Assembly (NCBI GenBank): GCA_963281255.1
Contig: OY725494.1
Coordinates: 1,253,934-1,317,933 of the forward strand
Origin: Aphrocallistes beatrix
Taxonomy: Eukaryota; Porifera; Hexactinellida; Sceptrulophora; Aphrocallistidae
Direction: 5' to 3'
DNA: 64,000 nucleotides
The notes under the pieces were generated by a model, which was not told the DNA's origin, searched no databases, and was given only the letters and a program-made list of their open reading frames with translations. Of the stretch, positions 11,165 through 22,606 are shown piece by piece. Numbering within the stretch: the stretch's first letter is position 1; each line of letters opens with the position of its first letter. A program made the translations under genes and the position numbers.

Positions 11165-13082
11165 CTATAGGAAACAACTCACACACCACATAGGAATCCC
11201 AAACCCTTCAAGACCTGCTACTGGTTGACCACAAATGGTATGGACAGGAAGGTCGCAGCCAGGACAATGGTGAGCTCTACTGCAACTTTGTTGGCAAACA
11301 GCACAACTAGGTTCATTCCCGTAATCACAACTCTCTGTTTCTAAGTTTTGAATCTGGGTAAACAAACTGGGAGACTGTGATTCCAGCTCAATATCTTGCC
11401 CATCTTGGACACCCAACAAGAGAGGAGCAGCGTAATAAGAACTCAAGGGAATTGGTGTGCACGGAGGAGAATGTTCAAGTGAAATGGTGGGCTCTTGAGC
11501 TGGTGAGTTAGGAGAGTTGTAATCCATGTTAACATTAAAACTAATATTTTCTTGATTTATGTCTTGCATGTAGGAATCGTCAGAGAGAAAGCTGGACGTT
11601 TCTTGAACATTGACAACTTCAGAATTCACTGGATCTGTGTTGGTCATGGTCTGTTCATCGTCCATCTCCTTAGCGTGTGTAAGGAACCTGAGGGAAGTTA
11701 TATTTCAGTTATTATCTTAAATAGTTTCAATTTACTAATACAAGGTGAGAATTATTTTTCTGTAACATTTTGATAGAGCCGCAAGTAGCTTTAATTTCTG
11801 TATTTCAGTGTGAAATTTCGAAATTTATCATCTAGTATAACTAGATATGTGTTTTCCAAAATATACAGCATACTTTTTACAATAATTAAGATCGAGATAA
11901 GAGACAAGCTTTGTCTCACTAATATTTTCATGAATAGTCAACAAATGTTGAAATACTTTTAAGATTGATTTATATCCCACCAAGATGAAATGAATTCAGA
12001 AACAAAGAGAAAATTTATTTTAGAGACGGAATTCAAGAACGCTGATCGAAGAATATTCAATATTTGAAGTAGACATTCAAACAAACTTCACTACACCTCA
12101 TGTCTCAAATGCAACAAATTCTGGCTTAGCAATTGGAATGTCGGGTTTATATCTAAGATAGACCTCAAAACATTCCACTCATCTGTTTTGTACGGCAATT
12201 AAAAGGAGAGGACTTGCGCGGAATAATTTATTTTATATTGTCCGCCATTCTGATTGAGTACTGGGTTCTATGTACTACATATTTGTCCCAACATGGATCT
12301 TTTGATTTCCGCATAAAAGATCCTAACACCTTTTTTATCTCTTTGTTTACCCTTTCAACAGAGCCTTGTGACTGAGGATGTCTCGCCTTTCCATGAATCA
12401 CTTTACATTCAGGCCATTGTTCTCGAATAAAGGTTGCAAGATTGATATTCTTAAATTCCCTACCGTTATCGCACTGTAGAATGTGCGGTGGTCCCAACAA
12501 ACAAAATACGTCTAGAAGATTATCAACAACTTCTTGTGCTGACTTTCTTTTCAAAGGACGGAGCATAACAAATTTGGTATACCATTAAGAAGCTGTATGT
12601 CCTGTTAATTTATGGTGTATTTTGCAGGTCTATTAAGTCAATTTGGCCCCTCGAAGCAAAAACTGAACTACGTATTGGTTTTGTGACCGTGGATTTCAGT
12701 TGCTTTTCACATTTCTGAAGTTCGCACTCACTACATGATTTGATAAATAATTGGATCACTTCTTTGTAAATGCCGGAATACTTCTGTTTAAGTACTACTG
12801 ACATCCGGTCTCTTCCAAGGTGCTTTTCTCCCTCAGTGTGACAGCCTCAAGTATTTCGAAGAGCGATTCTTTGGATACAACTCTCAATAGATCCTGTGAG
12901 CACTTGACTAGCACTTGACTATATAGGAATTTAACAGATTGTGACTGTTTTACTACATATTTCTTCCTAATCCTGTAGTACCTTTGGCGATCAGTTCCTT
13001 TTTTGGACAGGGGGAGGATCAGAATAAATGCGGATGATATCTGTAATCTGAGCTGAACTGAGGACAGACTGATATGATTCAA
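11165..13082 (-). pseudogene. KRBA2-like (gypsy/Ginger-type) integrase remnant with C-terminal zinc finger
   Basis: Read right to left, 13082-12795 is the N-terminal region (YYRIRKKYVVKQ...VVSKESLFEIL). 12804-12610 is the integrase zinc-binding region (KYSGIYKEVIQLFIKSCSEC ending RGQIDLIDLQ). 12566-12228 is the integrase core with DNGREF, HGKARHPQSQGSVERVNKEI. In 11665-11165 an acidic, Ser/Pro-rich segment ends in a finger C-x2-C...HHCPGC...HTIC...W-C-x2-C. The order and motifs match KRAB-A domain-containing protein 2-like integrases found in crustacean and other genomes. Frames shift near 12800 and 12590, and the C-terminal core after NIK is lost, so the copy is dead. Catalytic residues seen are the D of DNGREF and the E of SVERVN; the first D is probably in QIDLID or nearby. 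Confidence 0.65.
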
Positions 13083-13552
13083 TGGAATTGTTGAACTTTT
13101 CCCGAGGGGATATCATGACTGCGATTGTATTGTCTTTTGTCACAATTTTCTGTATTTATCTTCTCAAGAAATAAATGCCTACATGCATTGCCCATCCAAT
13201 TGACGTATTTATACAGCTCAAACTAATCCCTTCAGCTGTCTTTGTTGCTATTGTGAAACCGTCTTCGCTTGATACGCAATTGAATATGACCAGTTTTGAT
13301 ACCATTATTTTCTTCTTTATCATATGTTTCGATTGCGAATTGATTGCGAAGTTTGGGATGGAGCATAAATTATTTTGATGAAAAATAAATTTGAATCCTA
13401 AAATTAAATCGTTATCGTGCTGAAAACAACATATATACTTTAAATTAGTGCACTGAAGTTAAAAGTAACCCATGATATTCTATATCCAGTGTAAACGCAT
13501 TTTGACTAGTTGAAACGCGTTTCGACTGGAAACGCATTCTGACTGCAACATA

Positions 13553-13888
13553 CCGTGTATCCCTGAATAAGCGCCGGGGCTCGAATAAGCGTCGGACGCC
13601 GGGGAATTTTAGTTCTCTGAACATCATATTAAACTAGCATTCTCAGTAGTGGCATAGATACAAGCGCTTTTTGAAACATTAGATTATCCTATTTAATAGA
13701 ACTAACATTCTCAGTTGTGGCAAAAATAAAAGTGCCAGTCAATGTAGTTATCAAAAATAAGAGCGCCGTGTAAAAATAGTGAATGAAAAAAATAAGCGCC
13801 GGGGCTTGAATAAGCGCCGGTTTGAATAAGCGCCGGGTCTAAAGGGTGCACGATATAAGCGCCCGGGCGCTTATTCGAAACAATACGG
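13553..13888. mobile_element. TA-flanked MITE built from GAATAAGCGCCGGGG repeats
   Basis: The ends CCGTGTATCCCTGAATAAG and CTTATTCGAAACAATACGG are inverted and flanked by TA. The motif AATAAGCGCCGG recurs on both strands. The right flank is the TA tract of family A copy A6. Confidence 0.6.
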
Positions 13889-13912
13889 TATATATATATA
13901 TATATATATATA

Positions 13913-14460
13913 CAAGCGCACTTCGCTTGCTTGCGCTGCGCGGCTGGCGGACACTTTGTGTCCGCCAGAGGCTCCCTTCCGTCGCCTGAGGTCACATTGA
14001 TTAATTATAAGGGAGATAACATCTCTAAATACGTCTGTCCTACTGTATTGATCGATATCGCACGAAAATCGCCGAATTTGTCAATTTTTAAAATTTTGAT
14101 GCGTAATGATGACGTCATAACAGAGTATTGAGTCAGTATGTTTGGATGATAGTTGTATTAGATGTGAGATATATTAATATACACATTCTATTTAACTTTC
14201 AGCCTTCTATCACCTAAAATGGCTGAGTTATAGTCGAAAAACTGAAATTTCTAAATATTAAAAAGGTGACAATGACGTCATAATTCCATGTTGAGTCGAC
14301 ATTTTAGTCTGAACTCAGAACTTACTGGAGCCATAGCCAAAAGATTCCCACATGCCAAAAATCAGCTTTCTGCGCCTGGCTGTTTCTTCAATCAATTCGT
14401 TACAGATATATACATATATATATACACACATACACACTAATCGAGTTTTAATAGTAAGGA
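13913..14460 (-). mobile_element. Helitron-like repeat family A, copy A6
   Basis: A complete minus-strand copy from CAAGCGCACTTCGC (A before it) to AATAGTAAGGA (T after it). It carries the 11-bp-stem hairpin CTGGCGGACAC/GTGTCCGCCAG near its left end and TA/CA microsatellites near its right end. A second, orphan 5' end (AATCGAGTTTTAATAGTAAGG) follows at 14471-14495. Confidence 0.8.
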
Positions 14461-14495
14461 TATAAATATACATGAATCGAGTTTTAATAGTAAGG

Positions 14496-15680
14496 ATGAA
14501 TGAGAAAAATTCAGGTGTACCTATACTTTTGATGGGGGTGTATTAAATGTGGAGAAAATTAATGGACCCAAGTACGACGAAATGAAATGAAGCGAATTTC
14601 CAGCAGAAAAAATAACATGTTATGCATAGATAAGCAAGGGTTGAACTTAAATATTTTCTGAAATACAACGACCCAAAAAGCACATAAATTTTTGATTAAT
14701 TTTAAAAATTTATTCTCGTACGTATAGTTTATTGTTCACTAGCAATCAGAGGATTTTAAAATATATATTTGAAATAATAGGAGCGCATTTTTCGGGGGTG
14801 GTCGAAATGAGTTAGACAGGGTTCCATTAAAAAAGGTTAATATAATATATCTCCTACAACTGAAATTGAATTTCAGGGGAATTTTCAATTATAAAATTAA
14901 ATAATAAAATACAATTAAACCAAAATCTCATAATAAACAAATATTTGCCACTTAAATTTCCCTCGAAATTTTGAAAGCATTTACATTTTTTATAAAACTA
15001 AAGAAATATGCTTATAAATAGAGATTTTCAGGGCACACTGCTTTTGTGCAGGCATGAGTGAGATAATAAATACCTTTTGAGTTACGCTGCAACCAAGGAT
15101 TTGGGTTGGGGATTTTATTAATGAAGCCAATTATATATTTTAGATAAAAATAGCCTCCAAAGGGTCCTTGGCGGGATTTTTGATACAAAACTACGAATTT
15201 CAACCACATTCCCGACCGAGAGTGTTTTAAAAAAATAATAGCCAATTTTTAACCACATAGGTTTGGGATATTTCTTCCTCAAATGAAACTCTGCTGTTTC
15301 GATTGTCTAACTACAGAGTCGCCACTGACAATTAAAAAGGATATGAAGGAAATATAAATCAGGAAGGAAAACAAAGTTAACGAACACACTCGAGAAAACG
15401 TATAGCAATACCTCATACTTGAGTCTATTTTCAGGTAAATAATACCAAATTGTGTTTTGCACCACATTTCACAAATGTTTTGAAATGTTATCGCATAGCG
15501 ATTCTCACGTCTATTAGACAAGTCACTCAAGTTGGCACAAGGTATAAGTAATATTTGAGACTACATGTCGTTTAGAATGCTGCTTCAAACTGGATAATTC
15601 GAATGCTTATAAAAAGAATGAAAATGATATGAAATATGAAGTTGTAACCATTTCACTGTTTAATCTGGTCAATTTTGGCA
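14496..15680. other. AT-rich intergenic DNA, nothing recognised
   Basis: Short open frames here lack composition or motifs that would support coding. Confidence 0.4.
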
Positions 15681-15689
15681 GGAGCGGAA

Positions 15690-15799
15690 TAGTTTTCACA
15701 CATAGAAGCTAATACAAATTATTTTCGGTTAGTAGGGTTCTCCGCTTAATCGGGGCAAAATGTCCTCAGCTATGTGACTCTATTAAGCAGAGTCTACTG
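15690..15799. repeat. Half of a pogo/Tigger-like MITE
   Basis: The segment GTTCTCCGCTTAATCGGGGC through CTATTAAGCAGAGTCTACTG then TA resembles the right arm of the element at 26535-27932, which also uses ATTAAGCGG motifs. The left arm is not visible. Confidence 0.45.
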
Positions 15800-15983
15800 T
15801 ATTTCATAAACTCCAAATCAATTAATTCAAATATAAATATTTTGAGACCATTAAATCACTTTTTAGATCAATTTTAAAAATCAATCAATTTCTGATCATT
15901 TTAATAAAATCAGTTTTGATCTTCCATACACCATATCATTTTCAGAACATCAATGTGGGTAGCCAATCAATCAAAACAAATAT

Positions 15984-15990
15984 GATTTAT
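15984..15990 (-). promoter_or_regulatory. Candidate polyadenylation signal for the kinase gene
   Basis: AAATAAA on the minus strand lies about 220 bases downstream of the kinase stop codon. In such AT-rich DNA this is weak evidence. Confidence 0.25.
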
Positions 15991-16207
15991 TTCTACATAT
16001 ATAATTGATTTGGCTGCACTATGTTACCATTACATTTGGTCTTGCAGTATTGTCATACTTAAATTTATCTTTAGATCGTAAAGTATTTCAATAATTATTT
16101 AGTATACTATATAATATTAAAATAAATTATGATTCACAACCCGAAATATGTCTAGTATATACCGACCCATTATTTAATTTCGAATATAACAATGAAATAT
16201 TAAAGAT

Positions 16208-18331
16208 TTAAAATTTTTCATTAGGTTTGGTTTCTAATTCTTCATAAGTTCTTTTATTTAACAGTTCTGTTTTTTTCCTCCGTTTTTTTGTCGATAATTC
16301 ATGACAATCCTGACCAGTGGGTAATAAGAGAGGTAGTACTTTGCTAGGATCAAAATTTCTGAAGAAATGATGACTTAATGCCTGAGAAGCAGTAAGTCGC
16401 TTGTTTGGATCAAGAATGAGCAGTTTATCTAATAGATCCAAAGCCTCATTTGGAATTTTTTCTTGAAATTCTTCAGTCAATCGCCTTCGATACATTTGTT
16501 TAGGTTTAAAAGTATGGAATAGAGGTAATTTTGTAACCTCTGGCCAAACAGCGGGAGAAGGAGTTCCACATAATTGGCAAATCTTATCTAATAACTCGAT
16601 CTCTCTCGAAGCAACAAATAGAGTCTTTCTATCAAAAAGTTCAGCAAAAATGCAACCACATGACCACATATCAATAGGAGGTCCATATCTCTCTTCACCA
16701 AGTAGTAATTCAGGAGCTCGGTACCAAAGAGTAATCACTTTATTGGTATACATTCTCTGTTCATCTTCCGAATTATAAAATCGGGCCAATCCGAAATCAG
16801 CTAATTTGATCTTCCCTTTATTATTTATAAGTATATTTGAACATTTAAGATCACGATGAAGAAAGTTTTTACCATGACAATAAGCTACAGCTTCAAAAAG
16901 TTGATGAACCATTAACTGAATATGATCCAATTCAAGGGATCCAAAGCCAGAATCTAATAACCCCATTAAATCATGATCCATATACTCAAATACAAGATAA
17001 ACATCACCCTTATTGTTGTAAGAGTTCAACGATACATTGTTGCTTATTATACCAAGTAATTCAATAACATTGTCATGATGGAGCAAATTAAGTATCTTAA
17101 TTTCTCTAACAGCTGTTATTGGAAAACCCTCTTTTTCATTATCAGTACGCACTTTTTTCAATGCAACTAGTTGACCAGTGTCTACATGGATTGCTTTAAA
17201 GACTGTCCCGTAGGTCCCTTCTCCGACAAGCTCTATAATTTTAAAAGAATTAAGATCTTCAAAACCACCCCTCTTTTTAATAGGAAAACTTTTTTGCTCT
17301 TGAAAACGTGAGTCGTGCAATTTAAATTCTTGCGCTTCAAATTTATCTGGGTTATAATTTAAGCAAACATCCTTGATCTTACAATGAGGATCACACTGGA
17401 TTGAACTTGAACAATCCAAGTGTTCATATTTATCTTTTGAATATAAATTATGAATTTCTTCTTGACCAGGTAAAGGGGGTGGCGGTTGAATTGCTTCGGT
17501 AGGAAGGGGAGGAGCACATTTAATATCGGCTATACTCCTTCTCACTTTAGATGAAATATCTGAACTAGCCATATGATCATCACACGAGAGGGAAATTTTA
17601 TTCTTAGAATGATTATGATTGTTTGTGATTGAAGTATTGCAGGCAATTATTGAATTGGAGGTAACTTTGTAGTCTCCCGTATCAGGAAACTTTGTTTGCA
17701 TCTTTGACATGTCATCTAAGTTAGTTCCAAAGTATAGTGCAGTACCTTTATTCTTTAATGTTTTGGATATATAATCAGGCGATTCATCAGCAGAAATGTC
17801 TTCATATTTTTCTGGACGAGATGAATGTCCATATATAGTACATCTATGTTTCGCGCCTTTTCGAGAAGAATTTTTATAAGATTTTGGACGATAATTTTTC
17901 CGGTAATCTGAAGGAGGAGTGTTACCTTTATAAGATTTAGGTAAGTTAGAAATGTTTCGTCTTGTTTTTTCAATGTTAAAAGGAATGAGATCAAATGTCG
18001 ATTTTTTTTCAGTAGGCGAGTTTAAATTATTCTGAGCTAATTTAGGAGTTTTGATATTCTTAAGTTTTGGCAGTGATCTATCAGAGTGGACGATTGAATT
18101 GCTTCTAAATTTATTACCTGAGGACGATATAAATAAATTATAATCTGAAGTTGGATCAACTAACCTATGAGTGGGCACCTTCTTGGTATCACCTGTAACA
18201 TTTTCGGGACTAAGAGAAGGACTGGATGAAACAGGACTTAAGGATTGATTTTGCGAGTATAAGTCAGAAAAAATCGATCGAGAATAAAAATGCCTTTTCC
18301 CATGGTGAAAGGATGTAAGTTTATTTTTCAT
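16208..18331 (-). CDS. Cdk12: CDK12/13-type cyclin-dependent kinase, intronless ORF
   Basis: A 707-residue uninterrupted frame runs from ATG at 18329-18331 to TAA at 16208-16210. Residues 1-357 are basic, Ser/Pro/Asn-rich and disordered-looking, with a polyproline stretch ([16 protein letters not shown]). The kinase domain spans about 362-658: glycine loop GEGTYGTV (370-377), ATP lysine in VALKKV (392), cyclin-binding helix PITAVRE (404-410; CDK12/13 have PITAIRE), HRD (492-494), DFG (512-514), and T-loop [14 protein letters not shown] with Thr529. After the domain comes [13 protein letters not shown], matching the CDK12/13 C-terminal extension DCHELWSKKRRRQ, which distinguishes it from CDK9. 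CDK12/13 with cyclin K phosphorylates the RNA polymerase II tail in the nucleus. It is shorter than the usual CDK12 (over 1000 residues) and lacks an evident RS domain. All catalytic residues are present. It may be the true gene or an expressed retrocopy. Confidence 0.85.
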   Translation of the reverse strand: MKNKLTSFHHGKRHFYSRSIFSDLYSQNQSLSPVSSSPSLSPENVTGDTKKVPTHRLVDPTSDYNLFISSSGNKFRSNSIVHSDRSLPKLKNIKTPKLAQNNLNSPTEKKSTFDLIPFNIEKTRRNISNLPKSYKGNTPPSDYRKNYRPKSYKNSSRKGAKHRCTIYGHSSRPEKYEDISADESPDYISKTLKNKGTALYFGTNLDDMSKMQTKFPDTGDYKVTSNSIIACNTSITNNHNHSKNKISLSCDDHMASSDISSKVRRSIADIKCAPPLPTEAIQPPPPLPGQEEIHNLYSKDKYEHLDCSSSIQCDPHCKIKDVCLNYNPDKFEAQEFKLHDSRFQEQKSFPIKKRGGFEDLNSFKIIELVGEGTYGTVFKAIHVDTGQLVALKKVRTDNEKEGFPITAVREIKILNLLHHDNVIELLGIISNNVSLNSYNNKGDVYLVFEYMDHDLMGLLDSGFGSLELDHIQLMVHQLFEAVAYCHGKNFLHRDLKCSNILINNKGKIKLADFGLARFYNSEDEQRMYTNKVITLWYRAPELLLGEERYGPPIDMWSCGCIFAELFDRKTLFVASREIELLDKICQLCGTPSPAVWPEVTKLPLFHTFKPKQMYRRRLTEEFQEKIPNEALDLLDKLLILDPNKRLTASQALSHHFFRNFDPSKVLPLLLPTGQDCHELSTKKRRKKTELLNKRTYEELETKPNEKF

Positions 18332-18569
18332 TCTAGATAAAAAATAAATAGAAGGGATCTAAGCAAAAGGTTAATGGTAAAATTAACAGATTTTAAATAT
18401 AAATCAAATATTTACCCTGAGCACGTGCCTTTTAGATATCGTAGTATCCTCTAATGTAGTTAATGTAGGGAAATATCTAGGAGCGATGAAAATTTAGAAT
18501 TACCCAATTTGCTATATACAGTATAGATACATTGGATATAGTGATAGGGGAAAGGAATCTTTGGTCAAA

Positions 18570-19185
18570 TTAAGGTTAGTGTTTCCCATGGGACACTTGT
18601 TTTTTACGAAAAATGTGCCGAACTTGCTTTCTTATCATTTTTAGATCCTTATAGGGGTTCTAAACAATAATTCCAATTTTTATAACTCCAGCCCCAATAT
18701 TTCTCGACTTTGAGCCACTTATATCACCTGGTGTCGCTCTAAAAACGACACATTTTAAATGAAGAATGTATCACAGCTAAAACTTCTTTTAACAGTGCTC
18801 ATCTTTTTAATGCTGAATTCATGCACAGCACTAGATTTCCAGCAATTTGATATATATTGATCATATTTGGAAGCATTTTTGTTTGACCGTGCCTTGCAAC
18901 GGCCAGGAATTTTTTCACATTCTTGACCGTTGCTAGGAAAAGGCAACCAAAATATTCTCCAAATATGATCAATATATATATAAAATTGCTGGAAATTTAG
19001 TGCTGAGCACGAATTCAGTATTAAAATAACGACCTGGCATAGTAAATAAAGTTATAGATATGGGATTTCGGTGGATACTATCGGACAAGGTCATTTTTGG
19101 GTGCCCAGTTATAACTGGCAACTTTTTCACACTTTTGAAGGAGTCATGATGTGAAAATATTTGATATGCCATATTTTGAAGTTAA
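18570..19185 (+). mobile_element. Module 2 of the bipartite TTAA element (solo)
   Basis: It starts TTAAGGTTAGTGTTTCCC and ends ATATTTTGAAGTTAA, so TTAA is at both ends. It contains the conserved hairpin (about 18830-19010) whose arms pair AATATTCTCCAAATATG with its partner. The same module recurs at 20103, 25141, 27188, 49096 and 58944. Non-coding. Confidence 0.65.
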
Positions 19186-19514
19186 ACTTCCTTTTCTATT
19201 AAGAGTATTTTCATGTTATTATACCAGGATTTCACTAGCTCTAGATATGCCTGAAAAGTGTTCAGTGTGTGGTTATAATTCCGGTTAACGCTAGTGACCT
19301 GTTCTATTACGTTATATGACTACTTTCACAAACTGGAAGTATAGCTTAAATCTTAGTAGCTACTTTACTTTCAGTATGAAAAAGGCAAATTATAAGCATA
19401 TCAGCTTACATATTTTAGAATCACGAAGGTAGTTATTTATAAATTGCATTTTTTCGCTTCCATCTTTTATAATACAACCAATACTATTTTTCTCAATTAC
19501 TCTATACAATTCAA

Positions 19515-20106
19515 TTAAGGTTGGCCTTTCCTATAATAGCTAACTTTTGACTTTCTCAACCGATTCAATTAATTTTTTCAGTGCAGATTTGAATCGCAGA
19601 GTTATCTGCAAAACTGCAATAATAATTGAAATAATTAAAGAGATAAAAATTTTTTAAAAAAAATTTTTCATTTTACAAGTAAGAAATCGGAAACAATATG
19701 CTTACAATCCATTAGAAACTTTTCAAATTCATTCATAAATCGATGATCTAACTAATGAACAGACAGATTTTTGAAATTTTGAAAATTGTTAAAAATTCAC
19801 ACCAAAACACCCGAGGAATTTTATTTTTAGTAATTTTGACACTATTTTTTTCTAAATTCTCTTTTTATTTGTATTATCAAATTTCTGTCTATTCATTATG
19901 TTCTACTCTTCGAGATCTATCAAGTTTTCGTCCCTATGTTGAATTTACATAAAGTTATCACCTTTATAATTGCTGAAAAAAAAGTCTCAGAAAATAGGAT
20001 TTAGAAAATATTTATATATGTCACTCAATTTCCATTAGTTTTAACTGTTTTGGAATATTAAATAACATTCAAATATCCTTGTTCGACAACTTATAGCACT
20101 ACTTAA
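19515..20106 (+). mobile_element. Module 1 of the bipartite TTAA element (solo)
   Basis: It starts TTAAGGTTGGCCTTTCC and ends CGACAACTTATAGCACTACTTAA, matching 26587-27188. It abuts the next element at the shared TTAA. Confidence 0.6.
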
Positions 20107-20262
20107 GGTTGGTGTTTCCCAAGGGACACTTGTTTTTTTCTAAAAATGTGCCCAAATTGCTTTTTTATCATTTTTAGATCCTTATAGGGGTTCTAAACAA
20201 TAATTCCGATGTTTATATCTCCAGCCCCAATATTCCGCAACTTTGAGCCACTTGATCACCTG

Positions 20263-22143
20263 CGGCCGTATTCACTAAGAACTTAAGACCGATCTTAAGA
20301 TCGATCTTAGTGCTTAAGTCTTAAGTTCGATCTTAAGTCGTATTCACTAAGAATGGTATTCACTAAGATTTAAGTTCGATCTTAAGACCGAACTTAAGAC
20401 CGAACTTTAAGCAACCTAGGGAGGTGTCTTAAGTATTGTAATTGATTCGATTTTCACTAATTACTCCATAAATGTTGTTCAAACTTACTTCTATCGAACA
20501 TTTAATCTAACTTGATTGATATTAGACTTCAAATAAAATTTAAATATTTTAAAAACATTTCTCCTTATTGTGTGTAACATCGCAACATGTATCACATGCT
20601 ATATTCGTGGCAAATTCTTTTTGGATTTGTATGAATAAACAAACATACATTCTTTGATCATATAATCATTCCAATATGCACAATTATAGAGAGAGGCTTT
20701 ATATATTGATTCACATGACTGATAATAATCACTTTGATCCTATTTTCCTATTCACAATGATTTTTTCAGCAGTCTCTGACGTTTCAATCTATAATAGTCC
20801 CTCTGCTCTTCATCAACCTGCTGTAATGGAAGTAAGTCTGCAGCCTTCAAGAGTTTGACCGAATCATCTTGCTCATCAACAGTTCGCCTTCTCTTCCGAC
20901 TTTTCTTTGATGGCTTACGAGTATATATTGTCGGGATTTCAACTTCTGGAGACTCTAAAATTGGAGTATCTTCAAATTCAACAGGACCTGCAGCTGATAC
21001 TGTTGATGCTATTGGAATTTCATTGTTCTCAGCTGGTGCTTTGAAAAAGATCAGCAGCACCTGTAATTCCGCTAAAAGCAAGGGTGTTTTGAAACATCTC
21101 TGTTACCCGATCTGCAGAGTCAGAAATACTTCTATCTGCTGATATAATTACATGTCCTCGTCTTCTACCTGTCCAGCAGTGTTTGTACCCCACACCAGTC
21201 TTTCTGGCTTCCTGTTTTTGTCAGCAGAATTCCTGAGCCTCTCAAAATCTCACCTGCTGATTCAATTTCATTAATGAGACTTCTCTGGTCCAATTTGCTT
21301 TGCATGATTTGTCCATTTGGTCTGGTATTGTTAATGCAAGTACTCAGCAGCAATTTATATACACGGGAGGACGCCGACTTACCATAACCACTAATGACAC
21401 CAATTATTTTCTTAACACCAAATGACGCAGAAATTTTACCGTCGATAGAGTTCAATCTATTGTACTTCTCATATCCAGTGTTTATACTTTGTTTTAGAGA
21501 GGTTTTCATGTTACAATATATAAAGACACGTCGTTTATATGTTTTGTTTAATATAATACTATGAATCCATGAGGTATAACTTGTGCTCTTTGATAGCTCT
21601 TCCTTTGATATTGACTAGTGTAGAATAATTATAGATTACATGCATAAAACATTGAATTTTCATAATAGAATTCAAAGTTAAAACAAAGATTTCACCACAG
21701 ATATGTAAGAGACTCACTAGCAGGCATTTCAGGCGGTACAACTACATAGATAGAAGCTATGTCTTACAGGAGTGGGTTAATCAATCTTCTTTGCTCCTAA
21801 TATTGACATTAATTGCCCCAATTTTGAACAAAAAGAAGAAATATAGTTTATTTTCACTAGATCAATAATAAATGACCACTTACCATTACAAATATTATAG
21901 TTCAGTTTTGTATTTGATTAGTATAATGCTATATTCTAATCATATTAACCCTAACGTTATTTCTAAGTTCTATCTTAAGATCGATCTTAACTAAGATCGA
22001 TCTTAAGATCGATCTTAATTCTTAGTGAATAGCTCTAAGTTCGATCTTAAGATCGATCTTAACTAAGATCGATCTTAAGACTTAAGATCGATCTTAAGAC
22101 TTAAGATCGATCTTAGTGCTTAAGATCTTAGTGAATACGGCTG
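20263..22143 (-). mobile_element. Harbinger-like element with Myb/SANT ORF only (copy 1)
   Basis: The ends CGGCCGTATTCACTAAG and CTTAGTGAATACGGCTG are inverted. CTG is duplicated on both sides (20260-20262, 22144-22146), and the empty site CACCTGGTGTCGC is seen in relatives at 18725 and 49255. Subterminal regions repeat CTTAAGATCGATCTTAAG many times on both strands. The 3-bp duplication fits PIF/Harbinger. The only coding trace is the minus-strand Myb/SANT-like ORF; no DDE transposase is present. Confidence 0.7.
20752..21340 (-). pseudogene. Myb/SANT-like Harbinger ORF1, frameshifted
   Basis: Read leftward, LINEIESAGEILRGSG is followed by a decayed middle and then SPEVEIPTIYTRKPSKKSRK-RRRTVDEQDD, LLPLQQ and DYYRLKRQRLLKKSL. 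The parallel copy at 41753-42487 has the start MDKSRKANWTREEECSLINE. The layout (N-terminal tri-helix Myb/SANT domain, basic linker, C-terminal coiled helix) is that of the DNA-binding accessory protein of PIF/Harbinger elements. It is broken by frameshifts near 21090-21165. Confidence 0.55.
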
Positions 22144-22606
22144 CTGGTGTCGCTCTAAAAACGACATTTTGAATGCGAAATGTCCCACAGCTATAACTTC
22201 TTTAAACAATGTCAGATCATCTTTTTAATGCTGAATTCATGCTCAGCACTAGATTTCAAGCAATTTGATATATATATTGACTATATTTGGAAACATTTTT
22301 GTTTGACTGTGCCTAGCAACGTCCAGGGATTTTTTCACATTCCTGACCGTTGCTAGGATAAGGCAATCAAAATATTCTCCAAATATGGTCAATATATATA
22401 TCAAATTGCTGGAAATCTAGTGCTGAGCACGAATTCAGTATTAAAATAACGACCTGGCATAGTCAAATAAAGTTATAGATGCGGGATTTCGGCGGATACT
22501 ATCGGACAAGGTCATTTTTGGGTCCCCAGTCATAACTGACAACTTTTTCACACTTTTCAAGGTGTCATGATGTCAAAATATTTGATATGCCATATTTTGA
22601 AGTTAA

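Noticed and set aside
19247-19288. MPEKCSVCGYNSG, resembling the start of a THAP finger
   Set aside because: Only 13 codons before a stop and no THAP continuation in any frame; could be chance.
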